A stretch of 64,000 nucleotides of DNA from Apostichopus japonicus (lineage: Eukaryota; Echinodermata; Holothuroidea; Aspidochirotida; Stichopodidae): positions 24,111,554 to 24,175,553 of the forward strand of contig NC_092562.1 in NCBI RefSeq assembly GCF_037975245.1. Direction: 5' to 3'. Numbering within the stretch: the first letter of the stretch is position 1; every line of letters begins with the position of its first letter. Shown here one piece after another: positions 11,780-58,660 of the stretch. The position numbers and the translations under genes were made by a program. Under the pieces are notes generated by a model, which saw only the letters and a program-made list of their open reading frames with translations, was not told the origin of the DNA and did no database searches.

Positions 11780-13706
11780 TATCACAAATATCTGGTCTTT
11801 GTACATCTATGCAACTTCAATGTTTCATGGACAATGTCGAACACATGTAGACCCGTACGCAGGGATGGGATATCGGGGTGTGTGGGTGGGGGCTTGCGCA
11901 CACACCCACTTTGTCCACCTTTCAAAGGAGAATATTTGTTCTTGCTATTTTGTTACATGCATAACAAGACAACACTATCTGCGTCAAAATATTGTCCCAA
12001 AACAAATTAATGTGGTTGCAGAGCACATATCAACGTTTTACATCACTCTTAATTATACAAGAATGGACCCCTCCCCTAGAATGGTGAATAAATAAAACAT
12101 AATCTACATCTACTTAAACGCCCCACCCCCCCCCCCCTAAAATAAAACAGGTCTGTCATGATTGTTATGGGTCAAATCACAGCATATTGGTACACAGGAA
12201 TGCGTGTACCTGTACAGCTTTCACAGCGTAATACTTTATTCTTAACTGTTTTCTTTTTATTTGAGTATTTATTTTTTATTTGACCAGGGTGTTATGGGCC
12301 ATAATGGCATTTGTTAAACTATAACAACTACAAAATCCAGAAATCAAAATAAGCGATAACGAAGATCTGAATTAGCAGTGTGTCATACATCTTTTCTTTT
12401 CTATTTTCAAACGGGCTACAAAAGGTTTTAAGTAAACAATGAGAAATTACGTATGCATCATGCGTTATGGAAACAAACAACTGATGAAATGAGTTCTAGT
12501 CTTTTTATCTTTCAGTTTCTTTGTTTCTCTATAGGTTTTCTTTCCCCTTTCACCATTGATACATTGAATGACAAGTGTAACATTAAAAGATACAGGCATG
12601 ACCTTAGACCAACAAGGAAAATATTATATGGAGCTGAATACAATTCTTCCTGCAAAATCGAATAGAAAATTTCAAATAGGTTCCTAAAAAAACTTTAGCT
12701 GGCATTAAGTTTTTTGTTTGTTTGTAAATATGTGTATTGGTTTGACTGTTTGTAGTCGCAAGCTTTACCACTATAACTTAAGAGTCACATGGCAAGCTTA
12801 GATAATCACATATTTTGGCCGAGTGGGTCTAGCGAGTGGGTCTAGCGATAGGGTTATATCCCTATGAGTGAATTATACTGCAACAAAAGCACGGAATACC
12901 GTTGTCCATTCATGTAAAGCACTAATTCAAAAAAGAATTTCCATCCCAGAATGCTACAATTTAATGAAAAACCTGTTAAAGATAAATAACCACCAAATGG
13001 GCTCGATAGGTACCCCGTTGTTCTTTATTTCTTTTATAGTTTATCAGGTCTCATAACGATGCAAATGTGTAAATAAAATATTAACAAGAATAACGATAAT
13101 TAAGCAATTCATTGAACAACAGTACGTTGTATAGCATAACGATCTGACGAAAGGGCATACTGCGCCTGCGTCCAGTTGGGAGAGCAACACGAACCGATGT
13201 GTTATGTCAAGACGTATAGCGACACCTAAGCATTGTATACGTGTTAAGCACGTTCTTGGGGTTCGTTTTCTTAATACCAAATAAATAATACAGATATCAA
13301 ACTGTATACACTCATTACATATAGCTACTAGTTATCAATGCAAGCATTCCACTCTATTAAACAATTCGTTTTCTTTTTCATACTGTACGATTTATTACGA
13401 TGTATCATAATAGCTATATTTGTGACAACAATAGTATCAGCAAAGCATTGACCCGTAACTGGTTCTAATATATATAATACTACGTGAAGAGGAAATAAAT
13501 GTAAAGCCAGTTCCCCTATTATGTTTTACACTAATTGCAATTGTTATTACATCTATGGTTATACAATATAGGACCGTAACGTTCCTCTTTGCACACAGTA
13601 TTAAGATTTCTCTGGTTTGAGTTTGTTTCCTGCTGGAGAACGCAATCAGTGTTGTAACTTTTAATTTGGTCGGATTGAAAAGTCACTGTCTGTCTCGATA
13701 AACATC
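11780..13706. other. Region upstream of the FReD/Tie-like gene
   Basis: No exon recognised. A tandem duplication of GTGGGTCTAGCGA lies near 12822-12848, just after GGCCGAGTGG, which resembles a tRNA A box and may be a SINE remnant. A poly-C tract is at about 12126-12138. The last part should hold the promoter and 5' UTR of the gene starting at 13707, but I see no convincing TATA box or initiator. Confidence 0.4.
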
Positions 13707-49054
<35,348 letters not shown>

Positions 49055-49100
49055 AGAGGTTGTGCGTAACCTTGGACTGGCCTAGCATGTGATAATAATA

Positions 49101-50800
49101 GTATGTCTTGACCAATAATTCGATTGCATATCATGTTGAAAACTCTCTTCGAACATTCTCTCTTTCAAATCTTGAGTATGACTAATTTCCTATCATACTG
49201 TATTTTCGTAATACAAGTTACCATAGTGAAGCGAACCGCGGATGGCGGGGAAATTACCGGTTGGGGGTCCTTCGCTTCGAACTCATAAGTGATCAATGAG
49301 GAGGCAAGAGTGTTTTTGCGTTGAAACAACGGCTGACTTTTTATTACAGACTCTACAATGATAATGAAAATATACAAATGAACAAATCATGATACATGAC
49401 AATATATGGTAAATGGCTTTGTATAATAAATGACTCAAGGGTCTCTTCACTATCTTATTAAAACTATCCTAACTCGGGGGAAAACCTATACTCAAATACT
49501 ATGACAATTGCACAGATACAAATAGAGACTCAATAATATTACCCTGCAATACGACATTGCACTTGTACAATACAGTATAAAAATGTGTAAAGTGTATAAA
49601 GAATAATGTAAAATGAACATTATGATATAATCTGCATAAATAATAATAAACGTTTGTCAACAGGCGAGGAATTTAACACCTTCGTAATGGCCAGCCTAGG
49701 GCAACTAATGCCGCTGCAACTCATTATAGGCCTTTCCACCGTACTGTTCCTAGACAGCAGGAATTTACACCTCCTGAACCCACAAACTCTCAAGAGACTT
49801 GGCACTCCATAGCTATCCATAAAGGCTAAGATTAGAAGGACAAGCTCTTGAGACAACTCTATAGTGACCAACAGTAAACAACATGTTCAAAATACAAAAT
49901 ACGAATACGTACACTCTTTACACTGCGAGCAGTACAATACTCAAATATGGGTACAATAAAATAATAATCTCTCAATACAACTCAACTGAACTGTCAATAC
50001 AGTACAATACACTTGACTGTTAATAACTTTCTGGATATAAACTCAACCTAACCATAAACTCCGGTACAGTCACTCTACAGTATAAAGGTACACAATACTA
50101 CTAGCACCCACGTGCTTAACGATACACAACCTCTGATCTACACAGTGTACACAACACACGCTATAAGCCCATAGGACCAATGTCCAAATACAACCTAACA
50201 TACGTACTCTGTACAGTGAAGTACAACCTAGCCAAACACTGAAAAACTTCAATTCAATTAAACAACAATAAGGGTACGTACGGCATTTAAATAATAATAA
50301 TATGTATGACTTAAACTCTTGTACACTGAAGTCAGCTCGCTCGCGGATAACAAGACGAAGGAGACTCTTCGCTCGCGGTACAGGAGGTCGCGTACATCGA
50401 GACTCATCAACGCTAACTCTAGCCAGCTCGCTATAGAGGTTGGTATGACCCGCCATCTTGGTAACCAGCGACTTCGAGCCAGAAGTCAAACCATCCAAAA
50501 ACCTGAGGCATCCTGCCTCTGAGAAGGGTGACATCTCCTCACGGACTCCAGAAAGTAAAGATACAGGTATTTTTGGACAATTAACGATCCAGATTAAGTA
50601 AAAATTAACAAATTACAAAGGGATAACGAGGCGATGCCCCGGAGCTCTGCAGGGACGATGTTCGCCATACAACAACGTATCCAGAACTGAAGAAAACACG
50701 TGGAAAGAACTAACGCTACAAACTGGCTATTACGAACTATTACGTAATACATGCAAATACTGAACGGGTGTACACAACAAAATTTCACTTCACTACAATA
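49101..50800. other. Uncharacterised stretch downstream of EGF exon 13
   Basis: No continuation of the EGF gene (no Ig, FN3, transmembrane or kinase exon) is visible. A 154-codon minus-strand frame at 50070-50534 (LRFLDGLTSGSKSLVTKMAG, then hydrophobic) has no recognised domain and is probably chance or repeat-derived. Confidence 0.4.
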
Positions 50801-50806
50801 GCAACG

Positions 50807-51215
50807 AAGCATGGAAAGTGACAAAGAGAGAGGAGCAAAAGTTGGATGCTTTTCAGTTCAAGTGCATACGAAGAATACTGAAGATAACTTGGACAGAACT
50901 AGTTAGCAATGACAGAATTATGCAGCAAACAGGCATAAACAGAATAAGTGTAGAGATACGGAGACGCAGATGGAATTGGATTGGTCATATTATGAGGAAG
51001 GAGACAGGTAATCATGCAAGAGTAGCAATGGAATGGGCACCAGAAGGAAGGAGGAAGGTTGGCAGACCCAAGACGACTTGGAGAAGGACAGCAATTAAAG
51101 AGAGAGACAAGAATGGCTGGAGAAGCTGGTCCGATGTGAGAAGAGCTGCAGAAGATCGACAGGGGTGGAAAGAGAGCATCTTGACCTTATGTAACAGACG
51201 TTACGGAGAAGATTA
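50807..51215 (+). pseudogene. LINE reverse transcriptase C-terminus (endonuclease-RT family), 5'-truncated
   Basis: Open from NEAWKVTKREEQKLDAFQFK through IRRILKITWTELVSNDRIM and RRRRWNWIGHIMRKE to GRRKVGRPKTTWRR and a TAA at 51213. The RRxWxWIGHxxR and GRPxxTWRR motifs are typical of the C-terminal tail of LINE-type reverse transcriptases found in many copies in invertebrates. The catalytic domain is absent, which is normal for a 5'-truncated insertion. Confidence 0.85.
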
Positions 51216-52620
51216 AGAGTAAGACAATAGCAACGCTCAAATCTGAATATAAATAATGTACTGCTCAATGTGTAGCTGCACAGCACAATAATACTTTCGA
51301 AACCTACATCTGTTAGCACAAGTAGCACTCATATAGTGTCTGTAACGAACACTTTTAAAAGCAGGTAATTATTGAGTATTTGTAGGGTTCTTACCATGAA
51401 TATTCAAAGGCAAGTATCCAGAAAACTGACTAGAGTATGGAACCATTGAGAATGAACTAAGGAGACCTCTAAGAGTCACCAGGGAATTCTTCCATTATGC
51501 TATGGTACACCGTTCAAGATGGCATGCCAAGGCTACCGTCAATGATCTGTGGTTTTATAGTTGGTAGTGTTGTGTTTTCGTTGGCAGGGTTGATTAATAA
51601 GACATCTCATGATTATTAGCAATACTCAGTAACACGATTAAGGTCTGATTCGACTCCTATTTATTGATATTTTCTCTGCGTTTGGAATATTGTCTGTCAA
51701 CACAATCCAGAACGTGACTCCCGTCTGAACCAGCAAATGTCCTCTCAGAACTGGGTCTCTTGACCAAAACACGCGAGATACACAATAATGAATAATTTAT
51801 GAATCAATAACCAATCACAATACTGAAGATTATCTTTGATTTTACCGAGAGGCATTGGAAATCCTCTAAACAACATCCACTTTGTTTTGTTTTTTTAAAG
51901 AGAGGAAATAAAACTTCTCTTTTTTTGTTCCCCCCCCCCCAATCCAACTGGATAAGATTAATCAATCTAATCAATGCAACTAATTGTTTTCTTCCCAAAC
52001 CCATAAACGACTGCAAATAAGATTTATAACATATTTACATCGTCAAACACTCGTGTGCTTGATGAAATTCACTTTCATGCTATCTTTAAAAATGTAACCT
52101 CTACGCTTTCAGTTTTGTTTGCTTGCTTTTGAAAATATATATAAAAAAAGTCTTTACCGTGAAAATGATATACAAATCTGTTCAGAGTCTACTTGACCTC
52201 CGTTAAGGGCAAAAAGTGTTTTGGTAACCATCTTCACCTTCTTTCTCTTTTTTCCTTTTGAAAAACTTCACACTGACAATTCTTTCAAGTACAGGTGCGC
52301 TCTGGACGTGAGTGATCAAGTTGCTCCTAGTAAGGTACCAAATATAATAATTCAAGCAAAATGAAGTCCAACCTGATTTGATTAACTCTCAAAATAACTT
52401 TCCGCCTTACACATATCATGACAGAACTTTCTTAAAAGTACATATTTCCTTGAATAAAAACTTCTTGAAAATTGTCACAAACCAAATGATAATTTGAAGA
52501 CAACAATTGTACTGCAAACATATAACATGTTAATGAAATACTCATGTTTTAGTGGAGGGGATGCGTTTTTCGAGGTATAAACATATAGGTACATATGTTA
52601 ATTTGGTAACATTGTAAATT
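51216..52620. other. Spacer, nothing recognised
   Basis: AT-rich, a poly-C run at 51931-51940 beside T-rich sequence. Part of it could belong to the 3' end or LTR of the Gypsy-like element, but I could not identify LTRs. Confidence 0.35.
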
Positions 52621-52627
52621 CAAAAAT

Positions 52628-52960
52628 CTAAACATATAATCCTTTGAACAGTTTTCTAGGATTACCGAACTTTTGAATCTTGGTATTCTCTAAAACTTCT
52701 TTAACCAGGTTTTCGATATCAGCGTACTTGTCTATTGACCACCAAAAAACGAACTCTTGTATCTTTCTCGTTTTTGACTTTTGAAATGAAAGTAAAATTT
52801 GCAAATGGCCTGACTTGAAGCTTTTTATTTCAATATCCATAAAAAGATTTGTTGGAGCTTCCAAAATTAATATCAACTGTTCCTGTAGTTTCTCTTTGTC
52901 AGTAGTACGTGGGATTCCCAAACCCTGATTTTCTGAAATATGTTTAAAATGTTCACTCAA
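52628..52960 (-). CDS. Hypothetical ORF downstream of the Gypsy-like pol
   Basis: A 110-codon frame with ISENQGLGIPRTTDKEKLQE, EAPTNLFMDIEIKSFKSGH and FVFWWSIDKYADIENLVKEV. The composition is plausible for a protein. It follows the integrase region on the same strand, so it could be a 3' ORF of the retrotransposon. No family recognised. Confidence 0.35.
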   Translation of the reverse strand: MSEHFKHISENQGLGIPRTTDKEKLQEQLILILEAPTNLFMDIEIKSFKSGHLQILLSFQKSKTRKIQEFVFWWSIDKYADIENLVKEVLENTKIQKFGNPRKLFKGLYV

Positions 52961-53145
52961 ATCAACTGCATCTATTTTATCACAACATTCTATGTCTCTT
53001 GAAGAAACACAAGATAAAACTTGATCGTTTTCATGATGAATTGAAGACTTTCAGACAGTGTGTCATTTGGCTGAAGGTTATGTCTCTCACCCAAAGCTTC
53101 TTTCAATTTTTGAACATTTGTAATGATTTTGATATCATTAGAACT

Positions 53146-53758
53146 TCATATGAAACATGGTTTGAGACGATTGAAACTAAACACATCATTAAGGATTTCT
53201 CCTGTTATAGTAGATATAACATAAAGAGTTCGATCTAAAACCTCATGAACGACCAAGGGTCCGCACCATTCTGCTGGAATACGCTTAGAGTTAGCTGTCA
53301 GAGAGGAAGAGGTAGGCTTGGAAAGATAAACCAACTGTCAAATGTTGCGGTTCTTGCCCAAAAACTAACTCAAATGGACTATAGTTTCCCAAAAATGGTG
53401 ATGAGAAGGAGTTGTATGCACAGCATGTTGTAGGAATATACCTTACCCTATCATTTCCGAGCTGATTGAGATTAACCTTCAACAGGTTTGACACATTCTC
53501 TGGTACTGCCAAATGCACATTGAAATCATTTTGCTTGTTACAGACAAATAAACGAAACAAAACTCCATTAGAGAGGTTATACTCTTCAGACTTCAACTGA
53601 ACTGACTTTGTAGACTTTCTGTCCTTCGGTAGTATATCATGTGACAGATAATCGTACACTGGTTTGAAGAAAGGGGAAACTTCTTTTTCCTTCCATAATT
53701 CATGTATATCAACTGGCAAATTAAAGTCACGAATTATCTTTCTCTTAATAACACTCAT
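53146..53758 (-). pseudogene. Gypsy-like integrase with internal deletion
   Basis: The N-terminal side (KSEEYNLSNGVLFRLFVCNK) runs into VHLAVPENVSNLLKVNLNQL, where most of the zinc-binding domain and DDE core should be. After the gap come GNDRVRYIPTTCCAYNSFSS, SPFELVFGQEP and the C-terminal AEWCGPLVVHEVLDRTLYVI. The DDE catalytic residues are largely missing. Confidence 0.82.
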
Positions 53759-54119
53759 CAGCTAATCTAATTCAGCTTGTTTTGGCAATTGCCGTGTGAC
53801 CAAACTGTCTATCCTATAAATGAGTGGTTTTGTTGGAGAGTACAACACAGGTGGTACTTCTCTTTGGGCATGATGTAGCATTCTAGTTCTATCAACTAGT
53901 CTTGGCTCAGGCAAGTTCTGAATTTTATCAGACTGAACAGCAATAGGTGGAGGCACTGATACATTTGGAATACCAATTTCATTTACCACATTGTTTGTGA
54001 TGGGTTGATTACCTTGGTTTTCTACTGTGGGTTGCTAAACTTTGAATACCTGACCTTGAAGAGGTGGATTCAGATGACTTCCCAGAACTATCTTCATTTC
54101 CTGTGACTTCAGTTTGTTT

Positions 54120-54680
54120 CTATGGAAACAAGGCAGGGATTGTGATTCCCATTTTCTTAGCATAAGAGCGGGTGACTATTGGGTTGGCAAATTCAGGATA
54201 GCCATCATCATCTGCCGAAAATGCTACAGAAATGATTTGATCAATTTCTGAATCATCCTCTCTGCGTGATCTTGATAGAAGATCTGCCAAGACTATTTCT
54301 GTATCCTTCTTGTAACCAATTTGAAAGGAATAATCTGACAATTTGAGAAGCAGTTTTTGCAAACGTGGTGTAGGTGCTTCATCCTTAGATTTTAAAATCT
54401 GGACAATTGCTGAGTGGTCAACAAGGCATTAAACGTACACCCCTTAAGTAAATGTCTGAATGCTAATACATTGATAAACAGTCCGAATAATTATAATTCT
54501 GTAGCACTGTAATTCTGATCTGCTTTAGGCAGTATTTTGGAATAATAACCAAGTATGAACTCTCTCTACCATCAACACTTTGAGTAATATAAGATCCCGT
54601 GGCAACTCTAGATGTATCACTATACATTGAAAATGTACCTTCCTTCTTCGGTAAATGCAATATGGCAGGACTTGTCATTT
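54120..54680 (-). pseudogene. Gypsy-like RNase H region
   Basis: 54463-54678: GTFSMYSDTSRVATGSYITQ, where DTS is the usual first catalytic Asp position. 54120-54362: KLLLKLSDYSFQIGYKKDTE and IVLADLLSRS, the typical end of the RNase H domain. The two parts are in different frames. Confidence 0.8.
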
Positions 54681-54929
54681 ATACCTTAACTTTGGAAAAT
54701 AAAATTTCACACTCTTCTGTCCACTTAAAGTGTTTGCGCTTTTTGGACAAACAATGCAGAGTTCGCAAAATGGTCTGGACATGTGGGAAAAGCCCTGATT
54801 AGTCATTTATTGTACCCACAAAACGTCTAGCTTCTTTGACAGTGGTAGGTCTTGCCATATTGCGGATAGCTGCACACCTATCAGAAAGTGGCTGTATGGT
54901 GGCATCCCCTATACCTCGTTCACTGTAAC

Positions 54930-55596
54930 ACCATGTCCCATATAAATCACTTGTTTACAGAAAAACTTGCATTTCTAGGGACTAATCTTCAATCCATTCC
55001 ATGCAAGAGCCTGGAAAATACTTGGTAAATGTTGTTTATGCGACACTTTATCTTGACTGAACACAATTATGTCATCATGGTGTGCAATACAAAAGTTTCT
55101 GGAATTCTGCACTTGACCCAGTACTTCATCTATTTTGGCTTGAAAACACCTGGTGATACATTTAATCCCTGTGGAAGACGCTTGTAATAGTAATGTTTGC
55201 CTTCATTAAACGATGAAACACCTGTATACTTCTGAGCACATTTAGTCCAAAAAAAAAAAACTGCAGACTTAAGATCCATCACACTCAAAACAGTTGCATT
55301 TGAATTTCCTATACGCATCATGGTTATGCTAGTAATAGAAAAGGATGATTTATCCGTTTGATGCGTGAATTCAAGTATCTAAAATCAGTCACTAATCGCT
55401 TTTCACTTGTGCCTTTCTTCGACACGAGCAAAACAGGTGAGGTGTTAGATGAATGACCAACACCAAGAATTCCCAAAGTAACTAGTTTATCCATCTCCTT
55501 CTCAATTATAAGTTTATCCGACTCAGTCTTTAAGTAAGGCCGAATGAAAAATGGTTCATTGTTCTCCAGTTCAAAATCAATTTCATGAAATGACAA
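54930..55596 (-). pseudogene. Gypsy-like reverse transcriptase
   Basis: 55324-55596: FFIRPYLKTESDKLIIEKEM, SSNTSPVLLVSKKGTSEKRL, VTDFRYLNSRI. 55130-55321: VLSVMDLKSAVFFFWT and YYYKRLPQGLNVSPGVF. Further on, at about 55060-55090, HHDDIIVFSQ replaces the usual Y-x-DD box with H in the first position of the tetrad. A stop follows near 54978. Not functional. Confidence 0.88.
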
Positions 55597-55955
55597 GTTG
55601 AAAGTTCATTATACAAGGTAAATGCATCCCTAAGCTTTAATAACATATTGTGAAAATCTGATCTCTCTTCCGAATCAAAAATGCTCTCAGAAAAATTCAC
55701 ATGCTCACTAAAAACATCTTCCTCAGTCATATCCAGTAAAGGATCATGAGAATCTAGATGTGGATACTTCTCTTGGTTTTATTGTCTCAAAGTTTGTTGA
55801 GATGAGACTTCTGAATCTGAATTAATCCTTTCAGCAATATGTATGAAGTTCAAAAACTCTGGAGTAACATCCTGAGTAATATGTGCTACATTATTCAGAT
55901 TCAAATGAGCCACTGGTTTACTTCGTACAAAGAACTTCCTTATTTGGCTTGTGTT

Positions 55956-56433
55956 ACGTAGTGTGGGGTAATAAGTTCAAGACAGTGTCATTCATTGCTT
56001 TTCTTCCTTTATTTTTCAGACTCCACATAATGCCACTGCTTCCTTCCACAATTAACTAACATCAATTCTCCATTAACAACCACTGCTACCTTGCAACACT
56101 TTCCCCGCTATCCTCACACACTCCCTCCGCTTCTCTCCAAATTCTCGTCTCTTCCTAATACCTTGGCTCCTCACCTCACAAAAGCCACAGTCCAACTGCC
56201 TGTAACCCCTCTTCTCATCTCTAGCTCTATCCTTTAATCCTATTAGCAAGTGTTTACATGTCTAAGTAATCCCAGCTTTGTAATCCCCTTAAGCTATCCC
56301 TAGGACATAATCACCTTTCCGCTCCTTACTTGCAGACTTCACAACAGCTTGTATTTGTTACCTGAATGAAAGTTCTCTTCTTCCTCAAATTTACCAACAT
56401 TTTAGATGGGCACATCTGAGCTAAAAAAAAAAA
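55956..56433 (+). mobile_element. Insertion within the Gypsy-like element, ending in poly(A)
   Basis: Gypsy coding on the minus strand stops at about 55955 (KFFVRSKPVAHLNLNN side) and resumes at about 56434 (VPSFLRNREVVLEFN side). The 470 bp between them is non-coding, C/T-rich and ends in a run of 11 A on the + strand, like a retroposed RNA. No SINE promoter was recognised. Confidence 0.4.
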
Positions 56434-56820
56434 CAATTAAACTCCAACACAACTTCACGATTTCTCAAAAACGATGGTACTCTAGCTTGCATATTTATTT
56501 TCTTTGTTTGACCTGGTTGAATAGTAACATTAGTTACAGGTCTGAAATACACCTTCTTCGGTTTGATCTGAAAAGAGCCATCTCTGAAATTTAACATACC
56601 ACCTAACTCTCTTAGAGTGTTATTTCCCGAAATCAAGTCCAATCCCGCTAAATTATCTGCAATCACAGCACTTACTTTAAAGCGATGACTATGAATTGTA
56701 ATCTAAAAGTCAATCACATGCGAAGCAGTTAAGAAGTTACCATTGCACAACTTGAAGTGAATGGATTCAACTTTCTAAATTTAGCGTCACAGATGACAAA
56801 TAATGAGATTTACGAACAAA

Positions 56821-57006
56821 TTACCCAGAAATGATCGACCTGGTAGCACCACTGTCAAATAAAATCAACACATTTTGATCGCCTGGTAGTGTACCTTTCA
56901 CACGATTTTTTGAATCCAAGTTAAGTGTAACATCAACATCTTGGCCTAAATATTTGGCTGAGGTCATAGATTCTACACTTTGTTCTTGCCGATGGGAAGG
57001 CCTCAC
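56821..57006 (-). pseudogene. Gypsy-like aspartic protease
   Basis: NVLILFDSGATRSIISG carries the DSGA catalytic triad of retroviral-type aspartic proteases. The frame ends at a stop just after; the rest of the domain continues in other frames to 56421 (VTNVTIQPGQTKKINMQARV). Confidence 0.8.
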
Positions 57007-57040
57007 AACGAGCGCTATTGCGGACTCCCCTTACTAAAAG

Positions 57041-57952
57041 TCAAGTTTGATTACTCGTGTTGCCAGCACTACCACCTGAGCTATTAGTTTCCTCATTGCC
57101 ACTATTAAAAAGCCTCTTATAACGTTGTTCCAACATGCTCTGTCTTTGACGACATTGTCGCCACTTGTGACCAGGTGATAAACAAAAATCACAAATCATT
57201 GGTCTTCGGGTAAAGTCCCGATTTCGCCTGTTAGGAGAATTTTGCAAGTCCCTTGTGTAGGGGGAGGAGATCGATAACTGTTCACTTGTTTCATATCTCA
57301 CTAGTACTAGTAGCGGAGTATGACGTTTCATCCACATGGATGTGATGAGCATAAAGATCAATATAGCACTGAGATCTATCAACGTAAGTTTGTACATGTC
57401 ATTTGCAGCTGACATTAATACTGATGCTCTGCACTGGGGTGGAAAAGTACTCAAAAATTTGTTTCTTACTTGAGTATCAACATCATCATAATTGATTTTG
57501 CGTGCTGCCTCTCTGATTTTACCTAGATGCACTTCTGCACTGTTCCCTTCTGTATATGAAAGGTTTGAGAAGTCATTAACTAAAGCAAACTTTGACTTGC
57601 TTGGACTAAACCTTGCAATAAATGTCTCCCTCAGATTTTTCCTCCTCGATCCACAATCTCGCCTGGGCATGTAAGTTCTTTTAAGCGTTGAAAGGACTTT
57701 CTGTAAGGCATCATCAGACTCTGGGTTATTCAACTTATGTGATTCCAGATAACCTCTAAAGAGCAAAGAGTGTGCAGTAGATGCATCACTGTTGATGGCA
57801 CTACCATCAAATCTAGTTGGCAAAAAAATCTGTTTGCCGTAATGGCGGTGGCTGTGCCATGATACACAAGAATAATACAACTTAGTTGTGAACTTGAAGC
57901 AACATGCAAGCGTGAAAATGTGCCTAGAGGCTTTGAGAAAAAGCACAAACAC
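57041..57952 (-). pseudogene. Gypsy-like gag with CCHC zinc knuckle
   Basis: The frame includes a capsid-like part (GNSAEVHLGKIREAARKINY, FLSTFPPQCRASVLMSAAND) and a zinc knuckle CDFCLSPGHKWRQC (C-x2-C-x4-H-x4-C) near 57160-57205. The first codon of this frame is GTG and the true start is unknown. The N-terminal 60 codons look unrelated and may be a frameshift artefact. Confidence 0.8.
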
Positions 57953-58079
57953 AACTTACTTTGATCAGTCAAAACCCATTGGTCTCACTAACTCTGTCTA
58001 TTCCAATACATTTACTAGTATACTAGTAACACTAAACAGGTACAGCCCAATTAATGTGAGAAAAACAAAATGAACTCAC

Positions 58080-58436
58080 TACAACATATCCAATGAGAAA
58101 ACAAACTTAACTTCCGAAAGAAGTAATATGTACAATAATGCATAAATCAAGCAATGCATGAAAAAGAAAAAATGGTGACTGTTACGGTACTGTGGTAAGA
58201 TCGGTCCTGGTATGATGATTAGGGTACCGTTATTCTCCGCACGCGTTACTTTCCGCTGAAATAAAACGGTGTTTGTTAGCGGAAAACAACGTTTTTTTCA
58301 GCGTACCGTTTTGTTTTTTTTTCTTTTTCTGGAGGAACAGAATGACTTACTGAAATGATTAGGCACATGGAAGGATTTAGGAGGATGGAGAAGATAGCAT
58401 TTGACTGTAGCAGGATAAAATATAGCTTCGATACTC
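58080..58436. other. Spacer after the Gypsy-like element
   Basis: No gene. At 58228-58315 two related pieces (ACCGTTATTCTCCGC..., CGTACCGTTTTG) suggest a small inverted repeat. Confidence 0.35.
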
Positions 58437-58660
58437 AGGCGCGTAGCCAGGAATTTGCCAAGGGAGGGGCGAAACTGTAGATTCGGCATTGCAAACTATC
58501 AGAGCCGTATATAGAGAGAGTTTGGCCAACCATGTAACCGATTTGGATTGGTCGAGAGGGAAAACGCCCACACAGGGTGGTAAAATAGGTCCACTTGAAA
58601 ACTTTATAGCAGGCGACACGCATACTCACAGTGTATAGACTATCGTTTGTGTACACGAAA
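58437..58660. mobile_element. Transposon end with CAGGCGCGTAGCCAGG head
   Basis: CAGGCGCGTAGCCAGGAATT at 58437 is a variant of the CAGNGGCG heads. 54 bases further, 40 bp starting GCAAACTATCAGAGCCGTAT (58491-58530) are identical to 63076-63115 in the palindrome centre. The other end of this element was not found. Confidence 0.5.

Larger units (their letters stand above)
53100..57980 (-). mobile_element. Ty3/Gypsy-like retrotransposon, degenerate
   Basis: On the minus strand the order is gag with zinc knuckle, aspartic protease, reverse transcriptase, RNase H, integrase: the Ty3/Gypsy order. Many frameshifts and stops break it, about 470 bp is inserted between protease and RT (about 55956-56433), and part of the integrase is missing. 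LTRs, primer-binding site and polypurine tract were not identified. Confidence 0.85.

Noticed and set aside
50818-51216. Host gene with a basic DNA-binding domain
   Set aside because: The WIGHxxR and GRPKTTWRR motifs are those of LINE reverse-transcriptase tails.
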